Shown here: positions 21,275 to 31,658 of the stretch, in pieces
Position numbering within the stretch: the first letter of the stretch is position 1
Layout: each line of letters begins with the position of its first letter
NCBI GenBank assembly: GCA_025349905.2
Contig: MU624617.1
Location: 1 to 40,292, forward strand
Reading direction: 5' to 3'
Source: Blastocladiella britannica
Taxonomy: Eukaryota; Blastocladiomycota; Blastocladiomycetes; Blastocladiales; Blastocladiaceae
Length of the DNA: 40,292 bases
The notes under the pieces: model-generated
Seen by the model: only the letters and a program-made list of their open reading frames with translations
The model's database searches: none
Told to the model about the DNA's origin: nothing
Program-made: the position numbers and the translations under genes

Positions 21275-23866
21275 ATGATACACACGACCCTGGTGTCGCG
21301 TCACCAAGTGCCAGTCGCCGAGCAACCTCACGCGAGACTGCTGTCGGCCCTTTTTCTGATCACCCTGGCTCTCATGCCACTCCTCGGGGTGCCACTCAAT
21401 CCTTTTATATCGTTAGTATTTGCATGATATTCACGATGTCGTTCTCAACAGCACGCGACGGCACCGAGCCCAATCCCCGGCACCGTCTGGGCCGCGCCAG
21501 AGATTGATCTGAGCGTGGTCGAGGCCGCCAATGCCGCCAACGATCAGCTATCGCCAATGCTGGAAGAGCTCGTGCACTCACCGTACTTCCGCTACGTCAA
21601 GGCGCGTTATTTTTTCTGGTTTTGCTGCATATAGAAAATAAGAAGCACTGACAAATCATGACACGTCACAGATGGACCTGACCAAGCCGTGCCCGTTCTG
21701 GAAGGACAATGGCAAGTGCGTGAACCGCGACTGCGTCGTCAATGTCATGGACGAGGTTCGTTATTTCTTTGTTTTTTATTTCGCGACGATCAGAGCCCAT
21801 TGACGAATACGCATCCCGCACCAGAGCTTTCTTCGCACCGAGGCACCGTTCATGTACCACAATGTCAACCTGGGCGACGTCACATTCCCAAATTCGCGTT
21901 CGGGCGGACTTGGCTCTCGCAGCGGCGGACTTGGCGGTGGGCTTGGAGGAGGAGGGAGCATGTTTGCCGGGTGCGAGTCGCCGCAAGACTTTTGCGTCCT
22001 TGAAGACGATCACAGCCTGAGTACGTGGATATCCTTAAATCATTCATTTTTTCGTCGTCTTCGTCCGCTCAATGATGATGTAAAAAAACGATAGATGGAG
22101 TGTACGTCGACTTGGTCGAAAACCCGGAACGGTTCACTGGCTACTCTGGGGTCTCGGCCAACAACATCTGGAGCGCGATCTACAACGAAAACTGCTTTGA
22201 CATTCCGCAAATCCTGACGGACCCGAAGTCCATGGACGCCGGGAACGTGTGTCTTGAAAAGCAGACGTTTTACAAGATCGTCTCGGGGTTGCACGCATCT
22301 ATTTCGATCCACATTTGCTCACAATACCTCGACAAGGCCTCGGGCAAATGGCACCGCAACCAGCGGTGCTACGACACCCGTGTCGGCCACTTCCCCGACC
22401 GCGTGGCCAACGTGTACTTTTTGCACGGCATGTTGCTGCGGGCGGTGACGAAAGCCGCGCCGTTGATTGCGGACCTGGACCTGTGCACGGGCCGCGAGGC
22501 CGACGACCTGCGCACCAAGTCGGTGCTGACGGGGATCGAGCGCACGGCCGCGCGCGTCGACTGGTTCGACGAGCGGCCGCTGTTCCAGGGCCAGTCGGCG
22601 AAACTGGTAGACGACGTGCGCACAAAGTTCCGCAACGTGTCGCGGATCATGGACTGCGTCGACTGCCAAAAGTGCCGGCTGTGGGGCAAGACCCAGGTCA
22701 CGGGGATTGCTACCGCACTCAAGGTCCTGTTTGGAATTGACCCGATGATTCTCGCGGGACGCGTCACACCCGCCCGGCCCGTGCTGTCGCGGTTCGAGGT
22801 GGTCGCGCTCTTCAACACCCTCAACCGGCTGGTCGAGAGCGTGCAGGACATTCGCGCATTCGAGGCCGAGCGGGAGCGCGCGGCCGCGTTTTTGTCCCAG
22901 ATGCAGGCGGACGCCCGCGACAACCAGGAGCGGTTGGAGGCGGCGATGCGCGACTCGGGGTTGGACCCGGCGATGCTGGACGGTGACCAGGAGCACTACC
23001 AGTCGCTCGTGGACCAGTTGGCGGAGCTCGAGGCAATCGCTCCATCCAAGGATGAGGCGTCGGCTGCCGATGCTGATGCCATCGTGGAGTCAGTGGACGG
23101 TAGCCAGGAGGAGGGGCCGATCGAGGTTCAGGAATCCATCGCGATGGAGGAGCAGCAGCAGCAGCAGCAGGTCGAAGGCGCGTCATCGGTGCGTGCGCCG
23201 CCAGCAGCAAAGGAAGCGGACGGCGACGACACACCGGCCACCCCTTTGACCGTGGATAGCGACGACACCACCACCACCGCCGCGGATCTCGAGACTGATG
23301 ACGGCTGGGACCTGTCCATGTGGAAGACGGTGGCGACGGTCCTGACGGCGTTCCCATTCATCTTTGGCGCCATTTACGGCGCCAAGCAAGCGTCGCCCAG
23401 TGCCGCTCGATCGTCGCCGACCGGTCGCCGCACCACTTCCCCGCACAACCACCAGCATCATCACCGCCGCGCCTCGGGCGGTCGCCCCGTCTCGCCGGCT
23501 GATCCCCACCGGGTCCACGGCGACGACAGCGACACGGACGAGGCGCTGGGTAACGTGTTGGCAGCAGGCTCCATGTCGGACGACGAGCTAGACGATACGA
23601 TTGACGCCGTCGATTCGTCGTCGTCGTCGTCGGGGCTGAGCAGTGATGGCGGCGAGGACCACCAAGACGATGGACCTGTCAGTCCAAGTGCGGCCGCCCG
23701 ACTGCACCGTGGTCAGCACGCGGCGGTAGTGGCGGCCGGGTACGATGCCAGTGTGGAAGGAAGCGACGAGGCGAGCGACGCGGCTGCCTCTGCCACGACT
23801 GCGTTTGGATCGGGCCGACCTGATAATGTGGGGACTCGCCGACGTGTTTTCCGGAAGCGCGACTGA
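21275..23866 (+). CDS. ERO1: ERO1, ER thiol oxidase, with C-terminal membrane segment
   Basis: FAD-dependent oxidase that re-oxidises protein disulfide isomerase in the ER lumen, with oxygen as acceptor. Five exons: 21275-21388, 21452-21601, 21672-21755, 21825-22020 and 22095-23866, giving 771 aa. A hydrophobic signal segment (LLSALFLITLALMPLLG) ends exon 1. Conserved parts include KPCPFWKDNGKC...NRDC, then CESPQDFCVLEDDHS, NPERFTGYSG, and the active-site CxxCxxC at C369/C372/C375 (CVDCQKC) followed by RLWGKTQVTG. The C-terminal part is extended: a coiled-coil-like and Gln-rich stretch, a hydrophobic segment at about residues 591-611, then an acidic Ser/Asp-rich tail of ~160 residues. The second intron (21602-21671) must use a GC donor to keep the family alignment. 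It converges on the FHA gene with 68 bp between stops. Confidence 0.94.
21602..21671 (+). other. GC-AG intron in ERO1
   Basis: The exon ends TACGTCAAG and the intron opens GCGCGT and closes CACAG. Only this junction joins FRYVK to MDLTKPCPFW in frame, matching ERO1 homologues. A GT four bases further on would shift the frame unless a different, 40 nt intron is used. Confidence 0.7.
23151..23170 (+). repeat. CAG microsatellite in ERO1
   Basis: AGC/CAG triplet run encoding a short polyglutamine within the acidic C-terminal extension of ERO1. Confidence 0.9.
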
Positions 23867-23890
23867 TCCGACCATACCATAAAAAAGATT

Positions 23891-23896
23891 TTTATT
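23891..23896 (-). terminator. AATAAA poly(A) signal for FHA gene
   Basis: AATAAA on the minus strand, 39 nt past the stop of the FHA/coiled-coil gene, inside the 68 bp gap before the ERO1 stop. Confidence 0.5.
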
Positions 23897-23934
23897 CATC
23901 GAAACCGCATCACAGGCAACAGCAGCAAGTCGTA

Positions 23935-25640
23935 TTACAACTCCGTGTGCTGCTGAGGGAAGTACTGGTCCTTGGCACGGTTCACGGCGGCCGTGCCCTG
24001 GTTGACAGCGTCATATACGGTTGTCGACAGCTTGACGCCGAGGTGCTGCTCCGCCAGGGGATCCACCACTGCAAAGCCGTCAAAGTAGAACAGGTAGACG
24101 CCAGCCAAGACAATCAGGAGTACCAGCAACTTGAAAAGGGTGCCGATCACCGACTAGTGAAATTTTTTTTTAATTGTGTTAGGAACTCTTAATGATTAAA
24201 TGAAGGAAAGGAAAAATACACATACCGACCGGCGGGGAGCCGCCTGCTTGCCGCCGATCCGGGAAACCTGTGACTTGAGCGCCGCGACCTCTGCTTCGAG
24301 CTTCTTGTTCTTTTCAATAGCCGCGCGGAGCTGCCCGTCGTCGGCCGCAGCAGCAGCCAGTGCCGACGCCCGCGAGGCGCGTGCCACCGCATCGGCGGCC
24401 TTGTGGCGCTCGTCCTCGGCCTCGCGCTGCAGCTGCACGGTGCGCTGCTGCAAGCTGTGGTTTTCTTGCGACAGCTGCGTGATCTGAGCCGTGAGCGCGT
24501 TCACTTGCTGGCTGACGGACGAGTGCTCGCGCTCGAGCGCGGCCGCCTTTTGGCGCATGTCGTTAAACTCGCGGGTCGAGTCGGCGTATTTGGACGCGGC
24601 GCCGGCCTGGAGTGTAGTCATGGTCGATTCCAATGCGGTCAGTGCTGCCTGCGTCGCACGCGCCCGGTGCAGTTGCGATTGGAGGGTGGGAATCAGCGCC
24701 GCCACCTCCTTGGCAGCCGACTGATCCGCATGGGGTTTTGCGGATAAAGGGGGCTGTTGAAGGTGGACGGGGCGAGGAAAATGAGAAAAAAAAATGGAAG
24801 GCAGGGCCGGTATATGAAGAGGCGGATCGGCAGAGTAGAAAAAAGGGGGAAAAAATGTGCAACAAATAAAGCAAGGATTTGTACACACCATAGGACGCGT
24901 CATGGTTGCACCGCCGTCGCCAGCCTGCTGCGATGACTGGGCTGCAGTGTACGTCGGAGATCCGCCAGACTTGCGCGAGGGCGACGCAGAGGAACCTGGT
25001 GCCGCAATACGAACAAATACGACGACCTTCTTGAACTGGACTGGGAAATTCAAACACACACACACAAAAAGGTTAATGCGTCAGTACGTAAAAATGAAAA
25101 ATCCCAAAGGAAAAATATGAAAAGTGTACTCTCGGTGCCAGTGTCATTGTTGATATCCACGCCAAAATCGATGCGATCGCCCGTGTGCAGCTCGTGCGGA
25201 ACCGACTGCTGGTTCTCCTCCGACAGCCGCTCGCCATTGACAAAGGTCCCGTTGGACGAGCCCAGATCGCGAATAAACACCCGTCCGTCCTCGGCCCACA
25301 CGTCCGCGTGCGTGCGCGAGAGCACCTTGGACTCAAAGAACCCGTTGGACGCGGCGGGCGCCGTCTTGTTGGAGGTGGTGCGGCCGAGCTTGATGCGCTC
25401 AAACAGATCGAGCTTCTTGGAGTGCTTGCCCTCGGGATCCTCCAGCAGGACCGTGGGCGGCGGCACAAACGAGGGATCGGTGACGTTGTACATCTTGAGC
25501 AGCTGGCGAGTCGTACCGCGCGAGTGGCGCGCCGCGTCATCCAGCAGCACCGTGGGGATAGCATAGTCCGCGGCGGATGTCGTCGTGGCACCAGCAGTTG
25601 CGGGTTGGTTGTGGTGCGGAGAGGCGTATGCAGTGGCCAT
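23935..25640 (-). CDS. SLMAP/Far9-like FHA, coiled-coil, tail-anchored protein
   Basis: Probable STRIPAK-complex membrane adaptor. In yeast Far9/Far10 and animal SLMAP the FHA domain binds phosphothreonine (Hippo/STE20-type kinases) and the tail anchors the complex on ER or nuclear envelope. Four exons: 25640-25130, 25040-24889, 24753-24226 and 24153-23935, giving 469 aa. The FHA domain spans about residues 63-190 with the key residues R87 (LGR), S108-R-x-H111 (SRTH), N130-G131-T and N135 (FVNGE). A long coiled coil lies at about 235-395. The last exon starts a TM at about 402-421 (LFKLLVLLIVLAGVYLFYF), then ~48 residues. The tail after the TM is longer than in typical tail-anchored proteins. 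The ATG at 25640 is the first in frame giving GC-rich coding sequence. The second intron (24754-24888, 135 nt) is stop-free. Confidence 0.85.
25054..25066 (+). repeat. AC/GT dinucleotide repeat
   Basis: Short (AC)n run within the first intron (25041-25129) of the FHA gene. On the transcript it reads GT repeats near the acceptor. Confidence 0.8.
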
Positions 25641-25952
25641 CGTATATGTGTCGTAGCGGATCGATCGGATACGTGGCAGCAGAAATGAATGAAAATATGG
25701 TATAAGAGAGCGAGGCTCGTCAGTATATCCTTTTGCAGTGGGCAATGAAGCCTGGCAGAAGGCGGTGGATGTATATGCCTGGAAAAAGTGTATGCTGAAG
25801 GAAATAGAGAAGCGCAGACGCACCAAAACCTAAGAAAAAATAATAATAAGAGGGGACCGTTGATTTATTATAATACGAAAAGCGAAAGGGTTGATCTTCG
25901 TTGATTTCGATTGTTGTGTTGAGAGGCAGCAACTTCTCACTCGACCATGAAA
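25641..25952. other. intergenic region, FHA gene / CPSF1
   Basis: 312 bp, AT-richer than its neighbours, between two minus-strand genes. It serves as CPSF1 3' UTR/poly(A) region and FHA-gene promoter. No further gene is seen; an in-frame upstream ATG of the FHA frame at 25826 lies in non-coding-looking sequence. Confidence 0.5.
25864..25869 (-). terminator. AATAAA poly(A) signal for CPSF1
   Basis: AATAAA on the minus strand, 84 nt past the CPSF1 stop, followed downstream by T-rich sequence, a plausible 3'-end site. Confidence 0.55.
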
Positions 25953-28900
25953 TTAGAATCGCACACATTCCGAATACAGGGCTCGTACATCGCCGCGGAT
26001 CCGCGCCAGAGTGGTGCCTCCTGCGCGGGCGTACGCGTTCTGATCCGCCACCGATTCCAGCAGCATGTTCATGATCACATCCAGGTCCAGCATCGTCGCT
26101 TGGTTGTTGGAGTACAGCCGGTTCTCGACCAATGTGCCGTGCCTACAAGAGCATATGTGCGTGGTCAATAAAAAATGGATAAGGGAGAAAAAAAAGATGA
26201 CCGTACCGATACGCCTTGGGATGCAGACCCGCATTCGTGGGCAACAGCTCGACGAGGCGATTGTATACCAACAAGAGGCGCTTGTAAGTGTCTTCGGCCA
26301 TTGGAACAAAGAGGCCAATGCTCCCATCGCGTCCAACTGAAAGTCAATAATGTAATTAGCGTTTTGGACAGGGGATATCACGTGAAATAAGTTCGTACAG
26401 TAGAGGTTGCAGAACCCGGGCTGCGATGGAGGTGGGCCGGGCTGGGCTTCGGTCGACTGGCCAGCTCCTGGGGGCAATTGCTGATTCAACACGGGCGCCG
26501 GCGGAAGCTGCAGACTCCCTGTCCCCATCCCCGACCCAGATCGCTGCCCAGCAGCGCTGCCAGATTGGAACGACAGAGGCGGCTTGGGCCCGCACATACG
26601 GTACCGCGTTAACTTGGCAATAGGCGTGCCCATATAAAAGTCGCCGCGACGCAGCAGCCGCGTGCCGCCAAAGCTCTGGATATTGAATGGCGCGTACGAC
26701 ATCATGTGCACGGCGCCGACATCGTCCGCGGCCAAGAACGCCACCTGGTCGCCCAGAATAATCGCGTCCAGCGCCGACACCGCCATGGCGTGGTGGTCGG
26801 CGCCAAGCGGCAGCAGTTTGGGCGGGTCCGACTGCAGGACAAACATTTGCACCGACTGGGTGGCGTCGCCCACCAGCAGGTACGCGTTGACCGAGACCAG
26901 GTGGGTGGCCATGGCCCGCGAGTGCGCAAACGCGATCCCGACCAGCGTGCGCGCGCCCGTGTCAGTCTCGTCCAAATCGTACATGACCACTTTGGCCCCC
27001 GCTCCGACCGTCAAATGGCCCATCACCGTGCCCAGCGACGTGACGGGCGCCTTGATCTCTTCAATGCACTGCAGCTTGAGCCGCGTGGCGGTCGCCGGGC
27101 GGCCCGGTTCAGGGACCACCGTGATGGGCTCGTACAAGTAAATGCGGCCGCCCGTGGACACGTCCTCGCCGCGAACAAACGTGGTCCCGACCGCCAAGAA
27201 CGTCTTGTAACCCGACGCGGCTGACTTGCACTCAAGCAGTGTGTGGTGCACCGCCGTGACCTGCTCGCACGCCTCGAACGTGAGCGAGTCGGCGATGGCC
27301 AGGTCGTGGGCCACCGAGAGCAAGTCGATGCGGAAGCGACGGATCGTCGGCGCGTAAAACCCGTCATGCACTTCGCGGTCAAGCATCTCGGGAACCATGA
27401 CGAGCACCGGGATCCGCGGCGGGAGATGGTGCTCCTGCTGGTCGGGGACATCGATCACCATGGTGTACGGCTCGTCCCAGCAGTGCGCGACCGCTAGCGT
27501 GCTGGTATCAACGTCAAAGCTGATGGCCGTGGCCGTGAGGCCCGTGTGCACGGCGCGGGTCGGGACCCCGAGGTCCAGCGATACGTTTGGGTCCAGTTGC
27601 GCCAGCACCAGTTCGCCCGTCGAGGTCAGGGCGACAAACCCTTGCGCGCAGTTCACATTGTGGAAGGGTGCAAACGCCGTCATGGGTAGAGGTGCGCCGG
27701 GCGCCACTGGCACGGGGCGAGAGCCTGGCCCGCGCGCTTGAGCACCCATTGGAACTGGGACCAGCCGACCATGGGCTGACCGCAGGACCCAAAAGGCCTG
27801 CCGTGGAGCTCCACCCCCGCCGCGAAGGACCAGCATGCCCGTGTGTCCTGCCACGTTGTGGAACGGGTGCAGCGAGATCCATGGCGGCGTAGAATGCGCG
27901 GCAGATTTGATAGGAGCTGCCGGTGCCGCTGTTCCTGCACCCGTTGCTGCTGCTGCTGCTGCGGATGTGGAATGTCCGGGTCCGGCTGCCGTCATCAAAG
28001 GCTGAGCAAGCGTATGGGCTGGTGGCTGCGGGGTATCGGGAAGCAGCAGCGCCGTATTGAGGTCGACGCGTGTCCACACAATGGCTGCTCGGTCCGCCAG
28101 CGGCGAGTCGAGCTTGACTATTGGGATATCAGGAATGTTTGCTTGATACAGCACGAGTGTAGCATCCTTTGTAACGATCTGGTATCTTCAAGTTAGCGCC
28201 ATGCCAATGGAAAGAAAAAAAAAGAGAGATTACCTGCAAAATAGTGTCTTGAATGCGGTCGCCCAGCGAGTAAATGTGTGCCTGCACAATGCCCGACATG
28301 CTCCGCTGCATGGCGCAAACGGCCTTAAAGTCCATGGGCGCGGCGGTCGCGACTAGGGCATGGTCGCCAAATGAAGGGGGCTGGCTGTGCACCTCGGGCG
28401 ACGAAAAGATCGGCGCCAGGGCCTCTAAATCAATCAGCTCGACGATCCCGGTCCCTGTTCGAACAAGCACCAGCGCGTCGCGGGTGGGGCGGCGTGTCGA
28501 TGCGACCTTGGCAGGGTGATCCGGGCCGAGCGTGCTTTCGTCTTGGTGATGAAGCGGTGGAGCAACAGCGGCGACAGGTGCGGGGGTTTCGCCGCCGTAA
28601 AAGTCCATATCCAAGTCGTCCAGCTCGTCGGACTTGCTGGCGACGTTACTTGCCCCTGGTGCCGCCCCGGTCGCCGTATCGCTGGAATGCGACGCGCGGG
28701 TGGCGGAGGCAGCAGAATTTGCAGCGGCGGCGCTCCATGCGCTGGCGGCGGCTGTGTTGGGTGCGTTGGCAGAGATCCAGTTGGCCATGTCCTTGTGCGA
28801 CGAGAGCGCTCCCACGGCGTCGTGAGTGATGCTCGCAAACACCACGCCGCGGTCGTCCAGGACCTTGACGAGCCGATCGTCCTGGACCGCATACACGCGC

Positions 28901-31513
28901 GCAGTCAAAGTTCGCGAAAGGACGGCAACGTGGCGGCCGCGACCACACGGCGAGGTAGCTGCTACAGCGATGCCAAACGGCGGAAGCACGCTCGTTGACG
29001 CATCGGCGCTGGTTCGCTGTTCGTTCATGTCAATGCGGTGGAACAGTTCGCCGGACTCCATGTCGAGCAAAAGGATCGACTGGTCCACCACTTGGATGAT
29101 GCGAGTCCCGCCCAAAACGGTGCCAATGTGAACCGACGCGGCCGTGGTCACAAACCCCGTATCCGATACCTGTCGGAGTTCGGCGCCAGAGCGGAACACC
29201 ATGGTCCGGGCCTCGGTCGAGAGCACAAGGAACGCGTGCGGCTCAGATCGCGATGGTTGTGCTGTCCACATTTTGCGCACACCCGGGATCTTGAATCGGT
29301 TCTTCACTGTGGGGTGGATCGCTTGCTGTTTGTTTTGTCATTTGTTTAGCTGTCGCTTTCTGTAGTAAGATGAAGAAATACGTGCCTGAACCAGAGCGAG
29401 GTGGCCTCCAGCACCATGACCAGCGAGTCCAAATACGGCTTGTTGACCCTAAGAACGTACTTGGTGTTGTTTAATGGATGCAAAAAAAATGGACGGATCG
29501 ACGGACGGATCGAAGATGCAAAGAGGAAAAGAAAAAGAAAAAAGTGACAACAAAAAGTGACCGTACATTCACTTCCGCAATCACCGCATCCTTGATCGCC
29601 CCGAGCCCATCGAGCACCTCGACCACACGGTACCCGTTGACCGAGTCTCCGGTCTGGGCGATGCGAAGTGCGGGTCGCTCATACTTTGGCGGCAGATCCG
29701 TGGGTGGGAACGGAGCGCGGCCAGTCTCGTCACGCCCAAGAATCTTGCGTGTTTCTTGTTCTTTTTCATCCTCATCACCAACGCCCCGTGTGACCGTAGA
29801 AGACGCCGCCCCCGCGGCATGTTGCCACTCATTCACATCGCTGACGAGCGAGCGCACAATCTCACCGCGCGAGGTGTCGGTTGAAGCATCGGCCAGGAGA
29901 CGCCGGCGCTTGTGACTCGGCTCTCCGTTGGAATGGTCGCCAAGACCGGGCAGGCCGTTTCGAGCACCGTTGGAGCGGAGGCCTGGGAGGCCTGGGAGTC
30001 CGGGCAGTGAACTAAAGGCCAGGTCAGCGTCATCCATCCCGCGTGTGGGTGCGGTTGCAGCAGTGGACGATTCAGTCAAGGATGTAACGGCCATCCCGTG
30101 GGCAGGGTCCAACGAGGGGTCGACTTGCAGGATCAATGGCGGGCCGTTGGCAGCAGCAGCAAACATGAACGATGCCGAAGAAGAAGACGACAGTGGTGGT
30201 GGCGGCAGGGGCACGAGCGCCGTGAGCCCGGGCGCGGTTTCAAACAGTGGGGTGACGGTGATGGCTGAAATGCTCCCGCGGGCGGTGCCGCCGCTGCTGG
30301 ACCCTTTAATGACATCCACGGCCACGACGAGACCGCACCGCAGGGAAAGCACGCACCTTGCTCCGGTTGCAGGCGCTGCTGTTGCAGAGGCGCGGCCCCG
30401 ACCACTGCCGCCATATAGCGCACCAGTATGGGAAGAGGTAGAATGGCCGTTGGAGGCAGGGACAGGTGTGGAAAACGAGGCACCGGGCGCGAGCGGGAGC
30501 GGGAACGTGCCGACGACAGTGCAGTCGTCAAAGTGCAGGGCCAGGTGCGACAGATCGAATGCGTACTGGAAGCCCGTCTCGCGCACGGCAGTGCGTGCGG
30601 CGGATCCGCCTCCCGGGAACGCGTTCACGCAGGCGCCGGCGCGAGCAGTCTGCGACAAGAACACCACGCCGTTGGGACTGATGGCCAGCACGCCGCCGGC
30701 CAGCACCCCCGGCAGTGCCGCCAATGCAAACGTGGACGCCGGTAAGCCTTCAACCGCGTACAGCTCGTTGGCCACGTGCGACGAGAGGTTGAGCGACGCG
30801 ACCGAGACGAAGGCAGTGTCGCGGCGCATGTCCAGGGCGGTGGAAAACGTGGGCGGGCCGCGGTGGTGCAGAATGGCCACGGTTGGGTCCACGGCGCCGT
30901 GCAGGAACGCCAGGGCCACCGCGTTGGTGATCGGGGCCGGCTGGTCGGCGAGGGCCAGGGTGAAGGACCGGTCATGCTGTGAGGAGGGTAAGGGCGCATC
31001 CGACGAGGAGAAGGCTGACCGCAGGTGGTGGAGTGGAGCCAGCTTGGCGGCGCGGAACGGGAGAACGGCCAAGGTACTGGAGCCGCACAGCACGGCAGCG
31101 CAGCGGCGCTCGGGTTCGGGCTCAGCTGCCAGCAAGGCCGCGACCGGGGACAGGGCCGGCAGCAGGTTCGAGGCGATCGCGTCGTGGTCAAACGCGTGCA
31201 GCGACGCGGTGGCCAGGCGCTGACTACGCTGGTCGTAGTGCACGATGGCGGCCTTGTTGTCGGCAAAAACGACCAAGAGACGCGGTGGACGGTCGATGGC
31301 CGCGATACCGGTGACGGTTCCTGCGAGGGGCCACGATCCGCAGAGCTCGAGGCGTGGTATTCCAGTATTGAAAACGGGGCGGTAGGCCTCGAGGAGCGAG
31401 TCGCCCTTGACGACCAGAATGTCGCGGTGGACCAGAGACGAGAAGAGCACGGGCTCGGGCAGGGCCAGAGTGATGGCCGAGGGCGGGGCCAGGGTGCGGT
31501 GCACGGCGAACAT
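25953..31513 (-). CDS. CFT1: cleavage and polyadenylation specificity factor subunit 1
   Basis: Large nuclear scaffold of three beta-propellers (CPSF160/Cft1) that, with WDR33 and CPSF30, recognises the AAUAAA signal and nucleates pre-mRNA 3'-end cleavage. Six exons: 31513-29567, 29448-29386, 29325-28234, 28178-26399, 26336-26207 and 26142-25953, giving 1,733 aa (human 1,443). Conserved features are the N-terminal MMS1_N-type propeller, KDAVIAEVN joined to a 21-residue micro-exon carrying GLAGHGAGGHLALVQ, then QAIHPTVKNRFKIPG. The C-terminal CPSF_A domain contains GRDGSIGLFVPM and TYKRLLLVYNRL. The extra length comes from low-complexity inserts: Ser/Gly-rich, an LPGL repeat with KRRR near residue 500, an Ala/Ser acidic patch, and a Pro/Gln-rich loop. 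The intron 29326-29385 needs a GC donor. Divergent from the GYF gene with 145 bp between starts. Confidence 0.92.
29326..29385 (-). other. GC-AG intron in CPSF1
   Basis: On the minus strand the exon ends GTTCAG, the intron opens GCACGT and ends AACAG. It is required to join GHLALVQ to QAIHPTVKNRF, as in CPSF1 homologues. The next GT (three bases on) would throw the downstream exon out of frame and hit a stop. Confidence 0.75.
29943..30005 (-). repeat. LPGL-coding short tandem repeat in CPSF1
   Basis: Imperfect nine-base units encoding LPGL repeats (LPGLPGLPGLRSNG then GLPGLG) just before the basic HKRRR patch. It is an expansion inside a non-conserved loop of the protein. Confidence 0.7.
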
Positions 31514-31658
31514 TTCTTTGTGTGTACACTTTTCCTCTCTTTCGGATTTCTTTTCTTCTTTAGGCTTTTTTTTTTCTCACGTCAATCAAAGGGATCAACA
31601 AACAGTCACAGTCCGATCAACGCTAAGCCAACTGCCAAACACAACCAAAGCAACAATA
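31514..31658. promoter_or_regulatory. bidirectional promoter, CPSF1 / GYF gene
   Basis: 145 bp between two divergent start codons, containing a T-rich block (about 31555-31576) and an A/C-rich leader into the GYF ATG. No recognised element. Confidence 0.5.
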
